A stretch of DNA of 64,000 nucleotides from Soonwooa buanensis (lineage in GTDB: Bacteria; Bacteroidota; Bacteroidia; Flavobacteriales; Weeksellaceae): positions 50,788-114,787 of the forward strand of contig NZ_FUYZ01000012.1 of NCBI RefSeq assembly GCF_900167905.1. The letters are read 5' to 3'. A program made the position numbers and the translations under genes. This document shows positions 54,010 to 63,028 of this stretch, piece after piece (position 1 is the stretch's first letter; every line of letters starts with the position of its first letter). The notes under the pieces were generated by a model. The model ran no database searches and was not told the DNA's origin. It saw only the letters and a list, made by a program, of their open reading frames with translations.

Positions 54010-54368
54010 TAGTCTTTGTTTTTGAGTTCGTCTAAAAGTTTTTCTAAATCTTCAACGCTGATTTCATTTTTTTCGACTAAAAACGAAACCGCATTTTTAT
54101 AAGAGCCTTCAAAATAGTTTCTTACGAGACTTTTGATGCTTCTACCACTGTAACTTTCTTTAGACACCAACGCAAAATATTCGTGTTGTCTTCCAAAAGT
54201 TGTATAGTCGACAAAACCTTTTTCCATAAGGATTTTAAGGATGGTAGATACGGTGTTAGTGTGCGGTTTGGGTTCTGGAAAATGTTCTAAAATATCTTTT
54301 AGAAAACCTTTTTCTATTGTCCACAGATACTGCATGACTTGTTCTTCCGCTTTTGTCAACTTGTTCAT
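54009..54368 (-). CDS. BlaI/MecI/CopY family repressor
   Basis: Winged-helix repressor of 119 aa. The DNA-binding half reads KLTKAEEQVMQYLWTIEKGFLKDILEHFPEPKPHTNTVSTILKILMEKGFVDYTTFGRQHEYFALVSKE, the standard BlaI pattern. The C-terminal half makes the dimer. It overlaps the BlaR1-like gene by 1 nt (TAATG), so both are translated together. The upstream DNA has a TACA-AA-TGTA operator core within a longer dyad (54413-54435). Cleavage of the repressor by the partner peptidase is expected. Confidence 0.93.
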   Translation of the reverse strand: MNKLTKAEEQVMQYLWTIEKGFLKDILEHFPEPKPHTNTVSTILKILMEKGFVDYTTFGRQHEYFALVSKESYSGRSIKSLVRNYFEGSYKNAVSFLVEKNEISVEDLEKLLDELKNKD

Positions 54369-54403
54369 AATCTTCAGTTTAATATATCAATCAATCTTAT
54401 ATC

Positions 54404-54465
54404 ACTAATTTCTTAGTAATACAAATGTAGACTAATTTTTAATTCGTACAACTATTTTTATAGTT
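54404..54465 (-). promoter_or_regulatory. Candidate BlaI operator region
   Basis: Three dyads lie upstream of blaI: ACTAA-N4-TTAGT (54404-54417), TTAGT-N2-TACA-AA-TGTA-N1-ACTAA (54413-54435), and AACTAT-TTTT-ATAGTT (54450-54465). The TACA/TGTA core is that of known BlaI/MecI operators. Autoregulation is likely. Confidence 0.55.
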
Positions 54466-54517
54466 AAAGCATGTTAAAATTTACAACTAATTAAAAATCA
54501 ATGATTTAAAATTAAAA

Positions 54518-55180
54518 CTAGAACTTAACCAGCCAATAAAACACTAATAATAACCACTGAATGGCAATAAGAATCCAGGTTGGCTTAAGAGAAGCATCAG
54601 AAAAATCTTCGATTACTGCCAGAATTTTGTTCGATATTACCATTTTAGGCGTCAAAGTTTTGTCTTGAAAATCAACATCATCGAGACTAATTTTCTTAAT
54701 TCCAAAAGCAATAATACGTTTCATCCACTTATTCTCTGGCTCTTGTTTTAATTGGTCGAGCATTTTCAACTTCAACATGGCGTAGTCAGCACCTTTACTC
54801 ATGAAGCTGTTGTCGGGCAAAACCATATTCAGAATTTTATCGATAACTTGACGAATATAACTATCGGAATGATCTTTAATAAAGCGATTTGCGACTTTCA
54901 TCAAAGCATATTTATTTCCTAAAACAAAAAACAAATAGGGACTCACAAAAGTAGAAGCTAACCACAAAACAGAGCTAATAGGTCGAGCCAAAAATGCAAC
55001 CACCAAAAAAGGAATAACGCCAGCATGCCCCGTATGACCAGCTTCGATAGAAGAACTTATAACAAAAAAACCAATAACACCTGAAACCACGGTTGAAATA
55101 AGACCTAGAATATTAATCTTCAAGAAATTAATAATACCTATTGAAGATATTTTTGCAATGTATTTTAGTTTTTCTTTCAT
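54518..55180 (-). CDS. Membrane protein of unknown function
   Basis: A 220-aa membrane protein with two or three N-terminal helices (about 25-48, 58-80 and 82-95), a soluble helical middle (about 95-195), and a final helix (PTWILIAIQWLLLVFYWLVKF). The AGHTGHAG loop between helices 1 and 2 contains two His. I do not recognise the family. It stands alone between the blaI operator and a secreted-protein gene. Confidence 0.72.
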   Translation of the reverse strand: MKEKLKYIAKISSIGIINFLKINILGLISTVVSGVIGFFVISSSIEAGHTGHAGVIPFLVVAFLARPISSVLWLASTFVSPYLFFVLGNKYALMKVANRFIKDHSDSYIRQVIDKILNMVLPDNSFMSKGADYAMLKLKMLDQLKQEPENKWMKRIIAFGIKKISLDDVDFQDKTLTPKMVISNKILAVIEDFSDASLKPTWILIAIQWLLLVFYWLVKF

Positions 55181-55227
55181 TAAAATTTAGATTTAAATAA
55201 ATATATCAAATTTTTTAAAACTGAAAC

Positions 55228-55256
55228 AAAAAAAAGTTGCCACCATTGGTGACAAC
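55228..55256 (-). terminator. Terminator after the secreted-protein gene
   Basis: GTTGCCACC (55236-55244) pairs with GGTGACAAC (55248-55256) with one mismatch. A-rich plus-strand DNA gives U's on the minus strand. Confidence 0.75.
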
Positions 55257-55338
55257 ACAGTTTTCTAGCAAATCCATTGTGAGTTAGGTAATGCTAAAAG
55301 TTTAATTAAAAAAGTAATTGATTATTATAGAAGTCTTA

Positions 55339-55842
55339 TTATTTAATTCTCATAAAGTAACCTGTTTTTTCATCATCCAAAATACTGATACTCGCATTAT
55401 TAGAATCTGCCCATTTGGTACTATTTTTCATAAGACTTCCCATAGTTGTGTCATATAAATAGATCCAGTCATCTTTTGAGTCATTAATTTTGTAACAGTT
55501 TACATTTTTGTTTTCAGCTTTCTGTCTATTGGTAGCTTCCGAATTGTAAGTTATCGTGTAATTTTTAGTCATTACACCATTTTCGAAATATCTAAAATTG
55601 TAGATTTTACCTTGGGTTATCGTTGTTAATTCAAAATAGGTATTTTTAACTTGTGACCACGAAGACCAATTACTCCAAGTCCCTTTAATTAAAGTTGATT
55701 TTGAAGAAAAATTAACAGGAAATTTGATAGTTTGTACTTTAAAATCTTCTACTTCTAAGAGCGTGTTATTATTGCTGGGAAGACTGGAAAACATCACACT
55801 TACAGGGAAAAATAGAACAAGTGATAAAATAGATTTTTTCAT
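55339..55842 (-). CDS. Small secreted protein under an ACTAC array
   Basis: A 167-aa exported protein with a signal peptide (residues 1-19). The mature part is beta-rich with several Trp and Tyr (STLIKGTWSNWSSWSQVKNTYFELTT, then DDWIYLYDTTMGSLMKNSTKWADSNNASISILDDEKTGYF). It looks like a compact lipocalin-like or jelly-roll domain, but I do not recognise the family. Its upstream region has a -7 box at 55969-55976 and, further up, the ACTAC array also found before the TPR/HTH regulator. Control by that regulator is inferred. Confidence 0.72.
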   Translation of the reverse strand: MKKSILSLVLFFPVSVMFSSLPSNNNTLLEVEDFKVQTIKFPVNFSSKSTLIKGTWSNWSSWSQVKNTYFELTTITQGKIYNFRYFENGVMTKNYTITYNSEATNRQKAENKNVNCYKINDSKDDWIYLYDTTMGSLMKNSTKWADSNNASISILDDEKTGYFMRIK

Positions 55843-55968
55843 AATGGAAATTGTTTTATTATAGTTTAATTGTTTTTAAAAAAAATTAAAAAAGCTAGAT
55901 TTTGATCTTCATTTCAGAAAGAAATAAAGAGCCTTAATCCTATCTTTTAGAGATTATTTTCTTGGCAA

Positions 55969-55976
55969 CAAAACTA
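55969..55976 (-). promoter_or_regulatory. -7 box TAGTTTTG for the secreted-protein gene
   Basis: Exact minus-strand TAnnTTTG match about 125 nt before the ATG. The ACTAC array sits 35-85 bp upstream of it, a position suited to an activator. Confidence 0.4.
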
Positions 55977-56010
55977 AGTGAAAGCCGTAAAAAAACTATT
56001 TTAATAATGG

Positions 56011-56059
56011 ATAGTCATGGAGTAGTTTTCCGATAAAAACTGGGTAGTCGCTGGGTAGT
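56011..56059 (-). promoter_or_regulatory. Four-copy ACTAC array upstream of secreted-protein gene
   Basis: On the minus strand, ACTAC at 56059-56055, 56048-56044 and 56026-56022, and ACTAT at 56015-56011. Spacings are 11, 22 and 11 bp. The layout and direction match 12132-12181. The rest of this 328-bp gap shows no gene. Confidence 0.5.
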
Positions 56060-56170
56060 CATCACTTTCGCGCATTATAAAACACGAATAATAAACATGA
56101 TTTACAGCAAGTTATATTTTTAATATTTTATACTATCAGGAAATTCAAAAAAAATTCTCTTCGAAATATT

Positions 56171-57358
56171 TTAAGGGTTAAAAATTAACAAAATAAATGT
56201 TGCAAAAAGAACCAAATGCATAATCCCTACAAAAGGCGTCGTTCTTTTACCAGCAAAAGTCTTAATGCTCAACAACAATGTGATGATAAACAAAATCGTC
56301 TCAGTTGAAGTAAGTCCAAAAAGCACCGTCTTCCCAGTTATTAAGCCAATAGTCAGCACCGCAGGCACCGTTAAGCCTACAGTTGATACAAAAGCACCGT
56401 GACATAAATTAATAGCGCGCTGAAATTCGTTATTTAATGTGGCTTTTACAGAAGTAATAGATTCTGGAGTGAAGACAATAAACGCGATTAAAACCCCACC
56501 CAATTGCGGTGGCAGATTAGCCGCTTTTATGCCATAATTAACAACTTTTGCCATGTTGTGTGATAACAAAACGATTGGCAAAATCATTAAAATTAGTACC
56601 ACCACTCGAATCCAAATTTCCTTTTTATCCTCTTTAGTTAACGAACTATTCTTCTCGTCCGACTTGGATATAGAAAGTCTTTCTTGATACGGAACTTCCA
56701 TAAATCCAGCTTTGGGTTGAATATACAGATGGCTATAACCTTTAACCTGAAACGCCAAAAAGAATCCATAAAGTATAACTATAAAAACGGATAAGCTAAC
56801 TGCTTGTACATTAGTAAAAACGCCTCCACCAGCACCTTGAATAAAATTTGGCAGCAACATAGACAAGCCTCCAAGCATGATAATCATGGCGATATAAGAC
56901 ATCGTACCTTGCGAGTTATACTCTTGTTCACCGTACTTTTTACCGCCTAGTAAAATACACAAACCAATCACGAGATTCATAATAATCATCATCACCGAAA
57001 AAATTGAGTCTTTACCAATGGTGGCCACTTCGCCAGGTCCCAACATCACCGCAGCAATTAACACCACCTCGATCGAAACGATTGCCAAGGTAAGAATCAA
57101 GGTTCCGTAAGGTTCGCCTAGTTTATACGCGAGTTCGTCAGCTTCCTTTACGACACCAAAAGCGGCAGCAATAATAGTGACCAATAAAACTAAAAATACA
57201 AGCGTGGCTACACGCGGTGACATAGAATCGCCCAAAATAGAATGTCCAAAAAAAGAAAACCCAATAACAATTAGCCATATTAAAATTAAAAGAATCCTTG
57301 TTTTAGAAGGCATTATATCTTTTAATGACATTTGTTTGATCTTGTTAGTTCCTGACAT
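56171..57358 (-). CDS. Cation/proton antiporter (ChaA-like)
   Basis: Inner-membrane transporter of 395 aa with about eleven helices in two CaCA-type repeats. The first has VSIEVVLIAAVMLGPGEVATIGKDSIFSVMMIIMNLVIGLCILLGGKKYGEQEY. The second has IAFIVFTPESITSVKATLNNEFQRAINLCHGAFVSTVGLTVPAV. These alpha-repeats bind and move the cation. Members exchange Na or Ca for protons. A complete promoter lies upstream (TTTG, 17 nt, TAATTTTG). Confidence 0.9.
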   Translation of the reverse strand: MSGTNKIKQMSLKDIMPSKTRILLILIWLIVIGFSFFGHSILGDSMSPRVATLVFLVLLVTIIAAAFGVVKEADELAYKLGEPYGTLILTLAIVSIEVVLIAAVMLGPGEVATIGKDSIFSVMMIIMNLVIGLCILLGGKKYGEQEYNSQGTMSYIAMIIMLGGLSMLLPNFIQGAGGGVFTNVQAVSLSVFIVILYGFFLAFQVKGYSHLYIQPKAGFMEVPYQERLSISKSDEKNSSLTKEDKKEIWIRVVVLILMILPIVLLSHNMAKVVNYGIKAANLPPQLGGVLIAFIVFTPESITSVKATLNNEFQRAINLCHGAFVSTVGLTVPAVLTIGLITGKTVLFGLTSTETILFIITLLLSIKTFAGKRTTPFVGIMHLVLFATFILLIFNP

Positions 57359-57382
57359 TTTATATAAGTTTTAAAAGCAGTA

Positions 57383-57411
57383 CAAAATTATCACTTGCTA
57401 ACAACAACAAA
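57383..57411 (-). promoter_or_regulatory. ChaA-like gene promoter
   Basis: TTTG (57411-57408), a 17-nt spacer and TAATTTTG (57390-57383) on the minus strand, 24 nt before the ATG. Confidence 0.6.
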
Positions 57412-57565
57412 TTTATCTTATGATAAATTCTCAATATTTATGGGAAATTTTTGAGATATTTTAAATTTAAAAAATAAGAAACCATGAATACAAAAGCCAA
57501 TTAAATGTATTGTCATTAATTAAATTCGAAACGGTATTAAATATTATTTGAAATAAAGTATTATT

Positions 57566-57599
57566 AAAAAAAAAGGAGACTCATTTCTGAATCTCCTTT
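57566..57599 (-). terminator. Terminator of tRNA-fMet copy 1
   Basis: AAAGGAGA (57572-57579) pairs with TCTCCTTT (57592-57599). A-run 57566-57574 gives U's on the minus strand just after the tRNA. Confidence 0.9.
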
Positions 57600-57603
57600 G
57601 TAG

Positions 57604-57676
<73 letters not shown>

Positions 57677-57687
57677 ATATTGGATTG

Positions 57688-57717
57688 CAAATATACAACA
57701 ATATTCTAATACTCCAA
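57688..57717 (-). promoter_or_regulatory. Promoter of tRNA-fMet copy 1
   Basis: TTG (57717-57715), a 19-nt spacer and TATATTTG (57695-57688), then 11 nt to the tRNA 5' end. Confidence 0.75.
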
Positions 57718-57900
57718 GTAAAATAGAAAAAAATATTATTTTCAATATTTATTAAATTAAAAACATTGAGAAACGAATTCTAAATCAGAATTTAACACAA
57801 GTAATTTTTACTGTTTAGTTTCAAGTCTTTATTAAAAATTTCAATTACAACTTCAAATAAATTATTTTTTTTATCTTTCTTTATCTAAAATATCAAATAG

Positions 57901-59061
57901 ATGACTTTAAAAATTTTTCCTATACTTTTTTTCTCAGCTATATTTTTTAGTTGTGATAGCAAAGACAAGAAATCAACTCCCACTACCGATTACCCAATCC
58001 TAAACAACGAACAACCAGCGAACATTGATATTAATAATGATGATATTAAAAAGATTTTAGAAACACCAGCCAATAGGTATTCGCAGAAGTTAGATGACTA
58101 CAATTTTAACCTTCCATTTAATTTCAGAATCAACGAATTATCCACAGAAAATAGTCCAAATCATTCTTTTAAAATGCGTTGGAAAGTGAAACCCGATTTT
58201 GAAATTGACAGTCAATCCGAAGGTTTTAGACGATTTCAGGTTTATAATTTCATAAACATAATACCTTTTTCGTCAGACCAAGGCGAGTTTTATATCTTCA
58301 AGAGAACCAATTCTTCTGATGTTAAAATTGAGGATTTTCTAAAACCTGCTGACAAAGTAATTTACAAAGACAACAATAGTGCAATCTATAAGGTTGATGG
58401 TAAATACAGATCATTATATTTTGATTATTTAGCCGATAAAAAAGAATATATCTTGTTCACTAGCAACTCCCCTTTTTGGAATATTCAGCCAGAATTAAAA
58501 CCAGAATTAGAGCTTAACCAATTGGCTTATCATTTAAGAATGGCAAAAAATGTCCTAAAGCCCATTACTGCACAAAAAGAAAGTTGGCCGATGTACAAAT
58601 CGCAATTATCACTTTTAGAAAATAGCTTTTTTGAAAAATTAAATTCTGAAGTCTTGGCTGCTTTCAAATCCGATCCCAACGAAAAAGTCTTTTCTCCTGC
58701 CGATAAAGGAAACATCAAATATTATAGCGTGTTTAAGTCAAATCCAGAAATTAATGAGGTTTGGAAAAAACTGAGTTCTGTTGCCATCAACACAAACCTT
58801 AAGATCAACGAAAAGGATTTTCAATATTTGTTTGATAATGATTTCAGATTTTTTTACTCAGAGAATTGTAAACTTATTTCTAAATCCAACAAAAGTCTAA
58901 TCTTCCAAAGAGGCGATCGACAGACATTTTGTTTGGTTAGCAAATCAAAAAGCGGGGATTATTTTATTTTTAAAGATTTCCCAGAGCTTCAACAAATGCA
59001 TTCTGATTATTATAAAAACGAAATTAACTTCTACAAAGAATTGTTCGAAAATAGTTTTTAA
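57901..59061 (+). CDS. Lipoprotein of unknown function
   Basis: A 386-aa lipoprotein with Cys18 in AIFFSCDSK. The mature part is mixed alpha/beta and Lys/Phe-rich. It includes FNLPFNFRINELSTENSPNHSFKMRWKVKPDFEID, IYKVDGKYRSLYFDYLADKKEYILFTSN, and a late IFKDFPELQQMHSDYYKNEI. I do not recognise the family. It is isolated between copy 1 of the initiator tRNA and the surface-protein pair, in the interval bounded by the tRNA duplication. Confidence 0.75.
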   Translation: MTLKIFPILFFSAIFFSCDSKDKKSTPTTDYPILNNEQPANIDINNDDIKKILETPANRYSQKLDDYNFNLPFNFRINELSTENSPNHSFKMRWKVKPDFEIDSQSEGFRRFQVYNFINIIPFSSDQGEFYIFKRTNSSDVKIEDFLKPADKVIYKDNNSAIYKVDGKYRSLYFDYLADKKEYILFTSNSPFWNIQPELKPELELNQLAYHLRMAKNVLKPITAQKESWPMYKSQLSLLENSFFEKLNSEVLAAFKSDPNEKVFSPADKGNIKYYSVFKSNPEINEVWKKLSSVAINTNLKINEKDFQYLFDNDFRFFYSENCKLISKSNKSLIFQRGDRQTFCLVSKSKSGDYFIFKDFPELQQMHSDYYKNEINFYKELFENSF

Positions 59062-59128
59062 GAAATAAAAAAAGTCTATCTAAACCCAAGAAGAACAACA
59101 GACAATCAACAGATAGCAAAGTATTTAA

Positions 59129-59287
59129 TCCAAAATTAAAAATTCCAAGGCCTGGCTTCCTATTTCGGAAAATGCAAAAGTCGAAAATCTAGAGAAAGCT
59201 AGTAAGTCACACCAAGGAGATTACTTTAACTATCTTGAAAAAAATGTATCGATAAAAGATACATTTATCGATACAAACTTTATTTGA
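59129..59287 (+). pseudogene. Possible coding remnant without start codon
   Basis: A 52-codon open stretch (reading ISENAKVENLEK, SHQGDYFNYLEKNV, then IKDTFIDTNFI) has no start codon and begins after a stop. The amino acid mix looks plausible for a protein end. The last part overlaps a 12-bp hairpin (59245-59275). It could be the tail of a lost gene, or chance. Confidence 0.3.
59245..59275. repeat. Perfect 12-bp inverted repeat
   Basis: TGTATCGATAAA (59245-59256) and TTTATCGATACA (59264-59275), 7-nt loop. No strong T run follows, so it may be a regulatory site or a weak terminator in the 281-bp gap. Confidence 0.6.
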
Positions 59288-59342
59288 AGTATAAGCATAA
59301 GACCGCTCAACGCAGGCAATATAACACTATGGAAATAAAGAA

Positions 59343-59849
59343 CTACTTCCAATAATGCCAATTAACACCGTCAAATACCGCTAAAGAATCACTAACAGTG
59401 TCATATAACATTGTTCCTATAACAGGCTTTCCGACAATAGTACTAGGATTACTAACTTTTGGTAAAACCATGGCTCTGGTGGTAGACTCGAGAATCAAGA
59501 TTCCCTCATGCGCTGACGAGGATTTACCAATGATAACGCTTTCGCCTACATCTAGATTTCCCGCATTAATAAAGGGATTATTTAAGACTGAGTTTGTACC
59601 GGTTAAATCCGTCCATATTCCATTTTGCTTAACTTGAACAGATTTTCGCGCTTTATTCACGATAAATGTTCCGTCGGTTGCATTTGTAGGAGCGTCAATG
59701 GTGGTCGGTAATATGATACCTTTATTAGCCGAGCCAAATTCTAATAAAACACTACTATTAGTCACCGAATCTTTTCCAATCGAAACTTGTGCTTTCCCTA
59801 AAATACTAGCCAACACAAGACTAAAGATTAACAAATTATTTTTCATCAC
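59343..59849 (-). CDS. Exported protein with Bacteroidota surface-type C-terminus
   Basis: A 168-aa protein with a signal peptide (ending LGKAQVSIG). The body has LLEFGSANKGIILPTTIDAP and ILILESTTRAMVLPKVSNP, two copies of the same strand-turn motif. It ends in VIGTMLYDTVSDSLAVFDGVNWHYWK, a module also found at the end of the next protein. Such modules are common in exported proteins of flavobacteria; the function is unknown. It starts 2 bp after the stop of the large surface-protein gene, forming an operon with it. Confidence 0.8.
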   Translation of the reverse strand: MMKNNLLIFSLVLASILGKAQVSIGKDSVTNSSVLLEFGSANKGIILPTTIDAPTNATDGTFIVNKARKSVQVKQNGIWTDLTGTNSVLNNPFINAGNLDVGESVIIGKSSSAHEGILILESTTRAMVLPKVSNPSTIVGKPVIGTMLYDTVSDSLAVFDGVNWHYWK

Positions 59850-59851
59850 TT

Positions 59852-62266
59852 TTAATTATTACATCCTTTTTTAATACATACCCAACCCGAACGTGATGGG
59901 TCAACACTTGGAGCATTAGCACCTTCGCCTCTATACAACTTGACACACTTAGCATCCAAGTCATACACTAACATACCTTTTACAGGGACTAGTTGTAAAA
60001 TTTGACTGGTTGTCATTTGCGTAATCACCAAACCTTTATTAGCCGAGTCTAAAACAATATAGCCATTTGGCACCACGGCAGGCCAGTCTTCAACACTTAT
60101 GTTAGACTTAGTTAATATCCCTAGAGAAGAGGCCAAAGGACTATCTATATTATTGCCCGGCTTAACACATACACCATCTACATAAGTTTTACTGGCGACC
60201 ATACTAGTTTCATTATTACACAATCCTGATACCACAACATAATAGTAGTCTGTTGTTGGTACAGAAGAGGTCACGGGTGTATAAGAACTTGAAGTAGCAC
60301 CAGCGATAGCAACACCTCCGACCGTACTATTAACATTATTTTTATACCACTGGTAGCTTGTTGCACCTGTCGCAACCACCGAAATAGAACTAGGCGACTG
60401 ATTTACATTTAGTTGCTCGCTAGATGGATTTGGCTGAGTAGTTATTTTCGTAGATCCATTAACGATAAGTCTTGCTGACGTCTCAACAGTTCCACAAGTA
60501 TTCCCTGCAATCAGCTTGTAATAATATCCATTATAACTTGCTGGGACCGCTGTTAAAGTCAATGTATTTGTAGTAGCACCACTATATATGCTATTATTAC
60601 TAATATTAACATAATTGCTTCCACCATCTGTACTTACATGCCATTGATAGCTCGTGGCATTAGTTATGGAGGCTGCAAAAGAAGTAGACTGACCAGAACA
60701 AACACTTTGGTTAACAGCATTACTTTGTACACTAGGTTTTTTTGTAACATTAAGTACGGCACCATTACTAAAAGACGTTCCACAAGTACCCGTCACCTGC
60801 ACACGATAGCGATAGGTATCCATTGTAACATTTACGCCTGTTATGTTAAGGTTTGACGTAGTAACATTTGAATATAGACTACCATTAGAAATATTATTAT
60901 AGCTGCTACCGCCATTTGTACTGACTTGCCATTGATAGCTATTAGCATTTGTAGCTGTAACAGAAAAACTTGTATTTAATCCCTCACAAATATTAACATT
61001 TGAAGGTTGATTGGTGATCACGGGATTAGACGAAACAGTCAAAACACCCGCATTACTAGTAGCATTTCCACAACTATTAGTGGCTATCACTCGATAACGA
61101 AAATTATTCATCGCTACCGTAGCGCCAGTAATTATTAAATTCGCACTCTGAGTGTTGGAATAGACACCACCGTTATTTATATTATTATAATTTGCGCCAT
61201 TATCTGTGCTAACTTGCCATTGATAGGAAACCGGATTGTTACTAAAGCTTGCCGAAAAACTCGCATTCCCAGGATCACAAATGCTAATATTCGCAGGCTG
61301 AGTACTTACCACAGGTACACCACCCATACTAACAGATACAGCATCTCCCGCTGGATAATAACAACCTGTGGCATTGTTATAATAATATGGTGTATAAGTT
61401 GTATTCGGAGATAAATTACCTGTCACATAAGTGCTACCATTAAACCAACGCACTGTACTAGCTTGCGGCGTTGTAATACTTACTGGACTTTTCAATAAAG
61501 AATTAAGTGCCGAGACCGAAGTAGTCGTATTACAGATAACATAACTATTCGATGTTGTAACGGGTACCGGAACGGCATACATACCTGGATTATCAATAAA
61601 GGCATCAGTCTTATTATTAACATTTGCGACCGCAAAACGTATTTCATAAGTATTACCAGGGCGCAACACGTAATTCGAAGTGGTGGAAACATATTTTAAC
61701 TGTGCATTAATATAATCCCCCGCTGTTAATTGAGCCAATTGCGAACCAGTAGAACTATACAAATAAGCCATCACCCAAAAGTTTAGATCAGGAGAATCAT
61801 TATTGAAAACTGTCATTAAAGAACCGATCGTAAATTGATTAATAACAAAGCCTGGAGATGTATTACTTAATGTAATCCTATATGTCAGGGCATTTGAAGC
61901 GCTATAGCTTCCTGTTACATTTTGTAAACGAAACACCGTTGCATCTTTCACACTAATCTTATTATTACCATTATATGTTGCTAAGTAGCCAGGCTGCCCA
62001 ACATTAGCACTTGTATGAAACCAATACCCACTACTTGTCGAATTATTAACAAGAATATTACCAACAGTATAATAACCACTAAGATTAGAACTTAATGTGG
62101 TCGCACCATACGATGGATTAGGCCTGTTCGCATCGCCATTATATACGAACAAACCTTGATTTTCGGTATTTACCCCACAATAGTTTTGGGAATATGCCAC
62201 ACTTCCAAAAAAGGAAATACATAGTAAAAATAGTGAAATTGTGAATTTTTTTAACATTTTGATCAT
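59852..62266 (-). CDS. Large surface protein with Ig-like repeats
   Basis: Exported 804-aa protein with a signal peptide (ending GSVAYSQN). The first 250 residues are unique, then Ig-like repeats of about 85-95 residues follow. Each opens with a NQPSNVNICEGLNTSFSVTA-type strand and has SYQWQVSTDGGSNY and YRV-VTGTCG blocks, at about residues 320, 410, 495 and a degenerate one near 590. Each carries a likely disulfide Cys pair. The C-terminal module matches the partner protein. It is probably an adhesin or outer-surface protein. Copies of the Ig unit are similar, so recombination between them is likely. Confidence 0.85.
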   Translation of the reverse strand: MIKMLKKFTISLFLLCISFFGSVAYSQNYCGVNTENQGLFVYNGDANRPNPSYGATTLSSNLSGYYTVGNILVNNSTSSGYWFHTSANVGQPGYLATYNGNNKISVKDATVFRLQNVTGSYSASNALTYRITLSNTSPGFVINQFTIGSLMTVFNNDSPDLNFWVMAYLYSSTGSQLAQLTAGDYINAQLKYVSTTSNYVLRPGNTYEIRFAVANVNNKTDAFIDNPGMYAVPVPVTTSNSYVICNTTTSVSALNSLLKSPVSITTPQASTVRWFNGSTYVTGNLSPNTTYTPYYYNNATGCYYPAGDAVSVSMGGVPVVSTQPANISICDPGNASFSASFSNNPVSYQWQVSTDNGANYNNINNGGVYSNTQSANLIITGATVAMNNFRYRVIATNSCGNATSNAGVLTVSSNPVITNQPSNVNICEGLNTSFSVTATNANSYQWQVSTNGGSSYNNISNGSLYSNVTTSNLNITGVNVTMDTYRYRVQVTGTCGTSFSNGAVLNVTKKPSVQSNAVNQSVCSGQSTSFAASITNATSYQWHVSTDGGSNYVNISNNSIYSGATTNTLTLTAVPASYNGYYYKLIAGNTCGTVETSARLIVNGSTKITTQPNPSSEQLNVNQSPSSISVVATGATSYQWYKNNVNSTVGGVAIAGATSSSYTPVTSSVPTTDYYYVVVSGLCNNETSMVASKTYVDGVCVKPGNNIDSPLASSLGILTKSNISVEDWPAVVPNGYIVLDSANKGLVITQMTTSQILQLVPVKGMLVYDLDAKCVKLYRGEGANAPSVDPSRSGWVCIKKGCNN

Positions 62267-62285
62267 TATGCGTTTATTTTATAAA

Positions 62286-62320
62286 CAAATTTAAAAATAA
62301 ATCAAACTATTAAAACCAAA
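62286..62320 (-). promoter_or_regulatory. Surface-protein operon promoter
   Basis: TTTG (62320-62317), a 23-nt spacer and TAAATTTG (62293-62286), 19 nt before the ATG at 62266. The spacer is at the upper limit. Confidence 0.45.
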
Positions 62321-62675
62321 TCAAATATGACTTTCATCATAAATTCTTTAACTATAATTATTTAAAATAAGAATTTAATACCATGAAAATTATCTATAAC
62401 CGATAAATAATTCATCTATTAAAAAAAATAAATAACATACTTTTAACAATCGCATAATAGATGACACACTGCGTCATCACACAAATAGTGTTTTGTCAAA
62501 AAAATCTAGAAAGTTAGCTTAGTAACAAAAATAAATCCTGAATGATAAAAACAATGTTTTATATTAGAATAGCAGGACAAATAAAAAACTGAAAAATATT
62601 TACGAAAACATCCTGCAAAAAATAAGCACCCAGACAATTTGGAATTTATCATTGTCAGAATAATACAATAGGATT

Positions 62676-62711
62676 AACAAAAAAAGGAGACTCATTCTTG
62701 AATCTCCTTTT
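62676..62711 (-). terminator. Terminator of tRNA-fMet copy 2
   Basis: AAAAGGAGA (62682-62690) pairs with TCTCCTTTT (62703-62711), with minus-strand U's. Near-identical to the copy 1 terminator. Confidence 0.9.
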
Positions 62712-62715
62712 GTAG

Positions 62716-62788
<73 letters not shown>

Positions 62789-62799
62789 ATATTGTGGTG

Positions 62800-62830
62800 C
62801 AAATATACAACTATTTTTCAAAACCGCAAA
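62800..62830 (-). promoter_or_regulatory. Promoter of tRNA-fMet copy 2
   Basis: TTTG (62830-62827), a 19-nt spacer and TATATTTG (62807-62800), then 11 nt to the tRNA 5' end. The spacing equals copy 1. Confidence 0.75.
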
Positions 62831-63016
62831 CAAAACTCAATAAATCTACTATCCATCGATAGTTAAATACATTATCAGTTAAAAATCAACGGTTTAAAAA
62901 CAAATAAAAACTTCCTCAAAATAGGTCTAAACCAGAAAAGTAAAAAAAACACAACGCTCCTATTGCCTAATTAAAAAGCTTGGTCTAAAACCACACAATC
63001 CTAACGCATAATTCAC

Positions 63017-63024
63017 TAACTTTG
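63017..63024 (+). promoter_or_regulatory. -7 box TAACTTTG, 4 nt before the start codon
   Basis: Exact TAnnTTTG match followed by TCTT and the ATG at 63029, implying a leaderless mRNA. No -33 element found. Confidence 0.5.
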
Positions 63025-63028
63025 TCTT

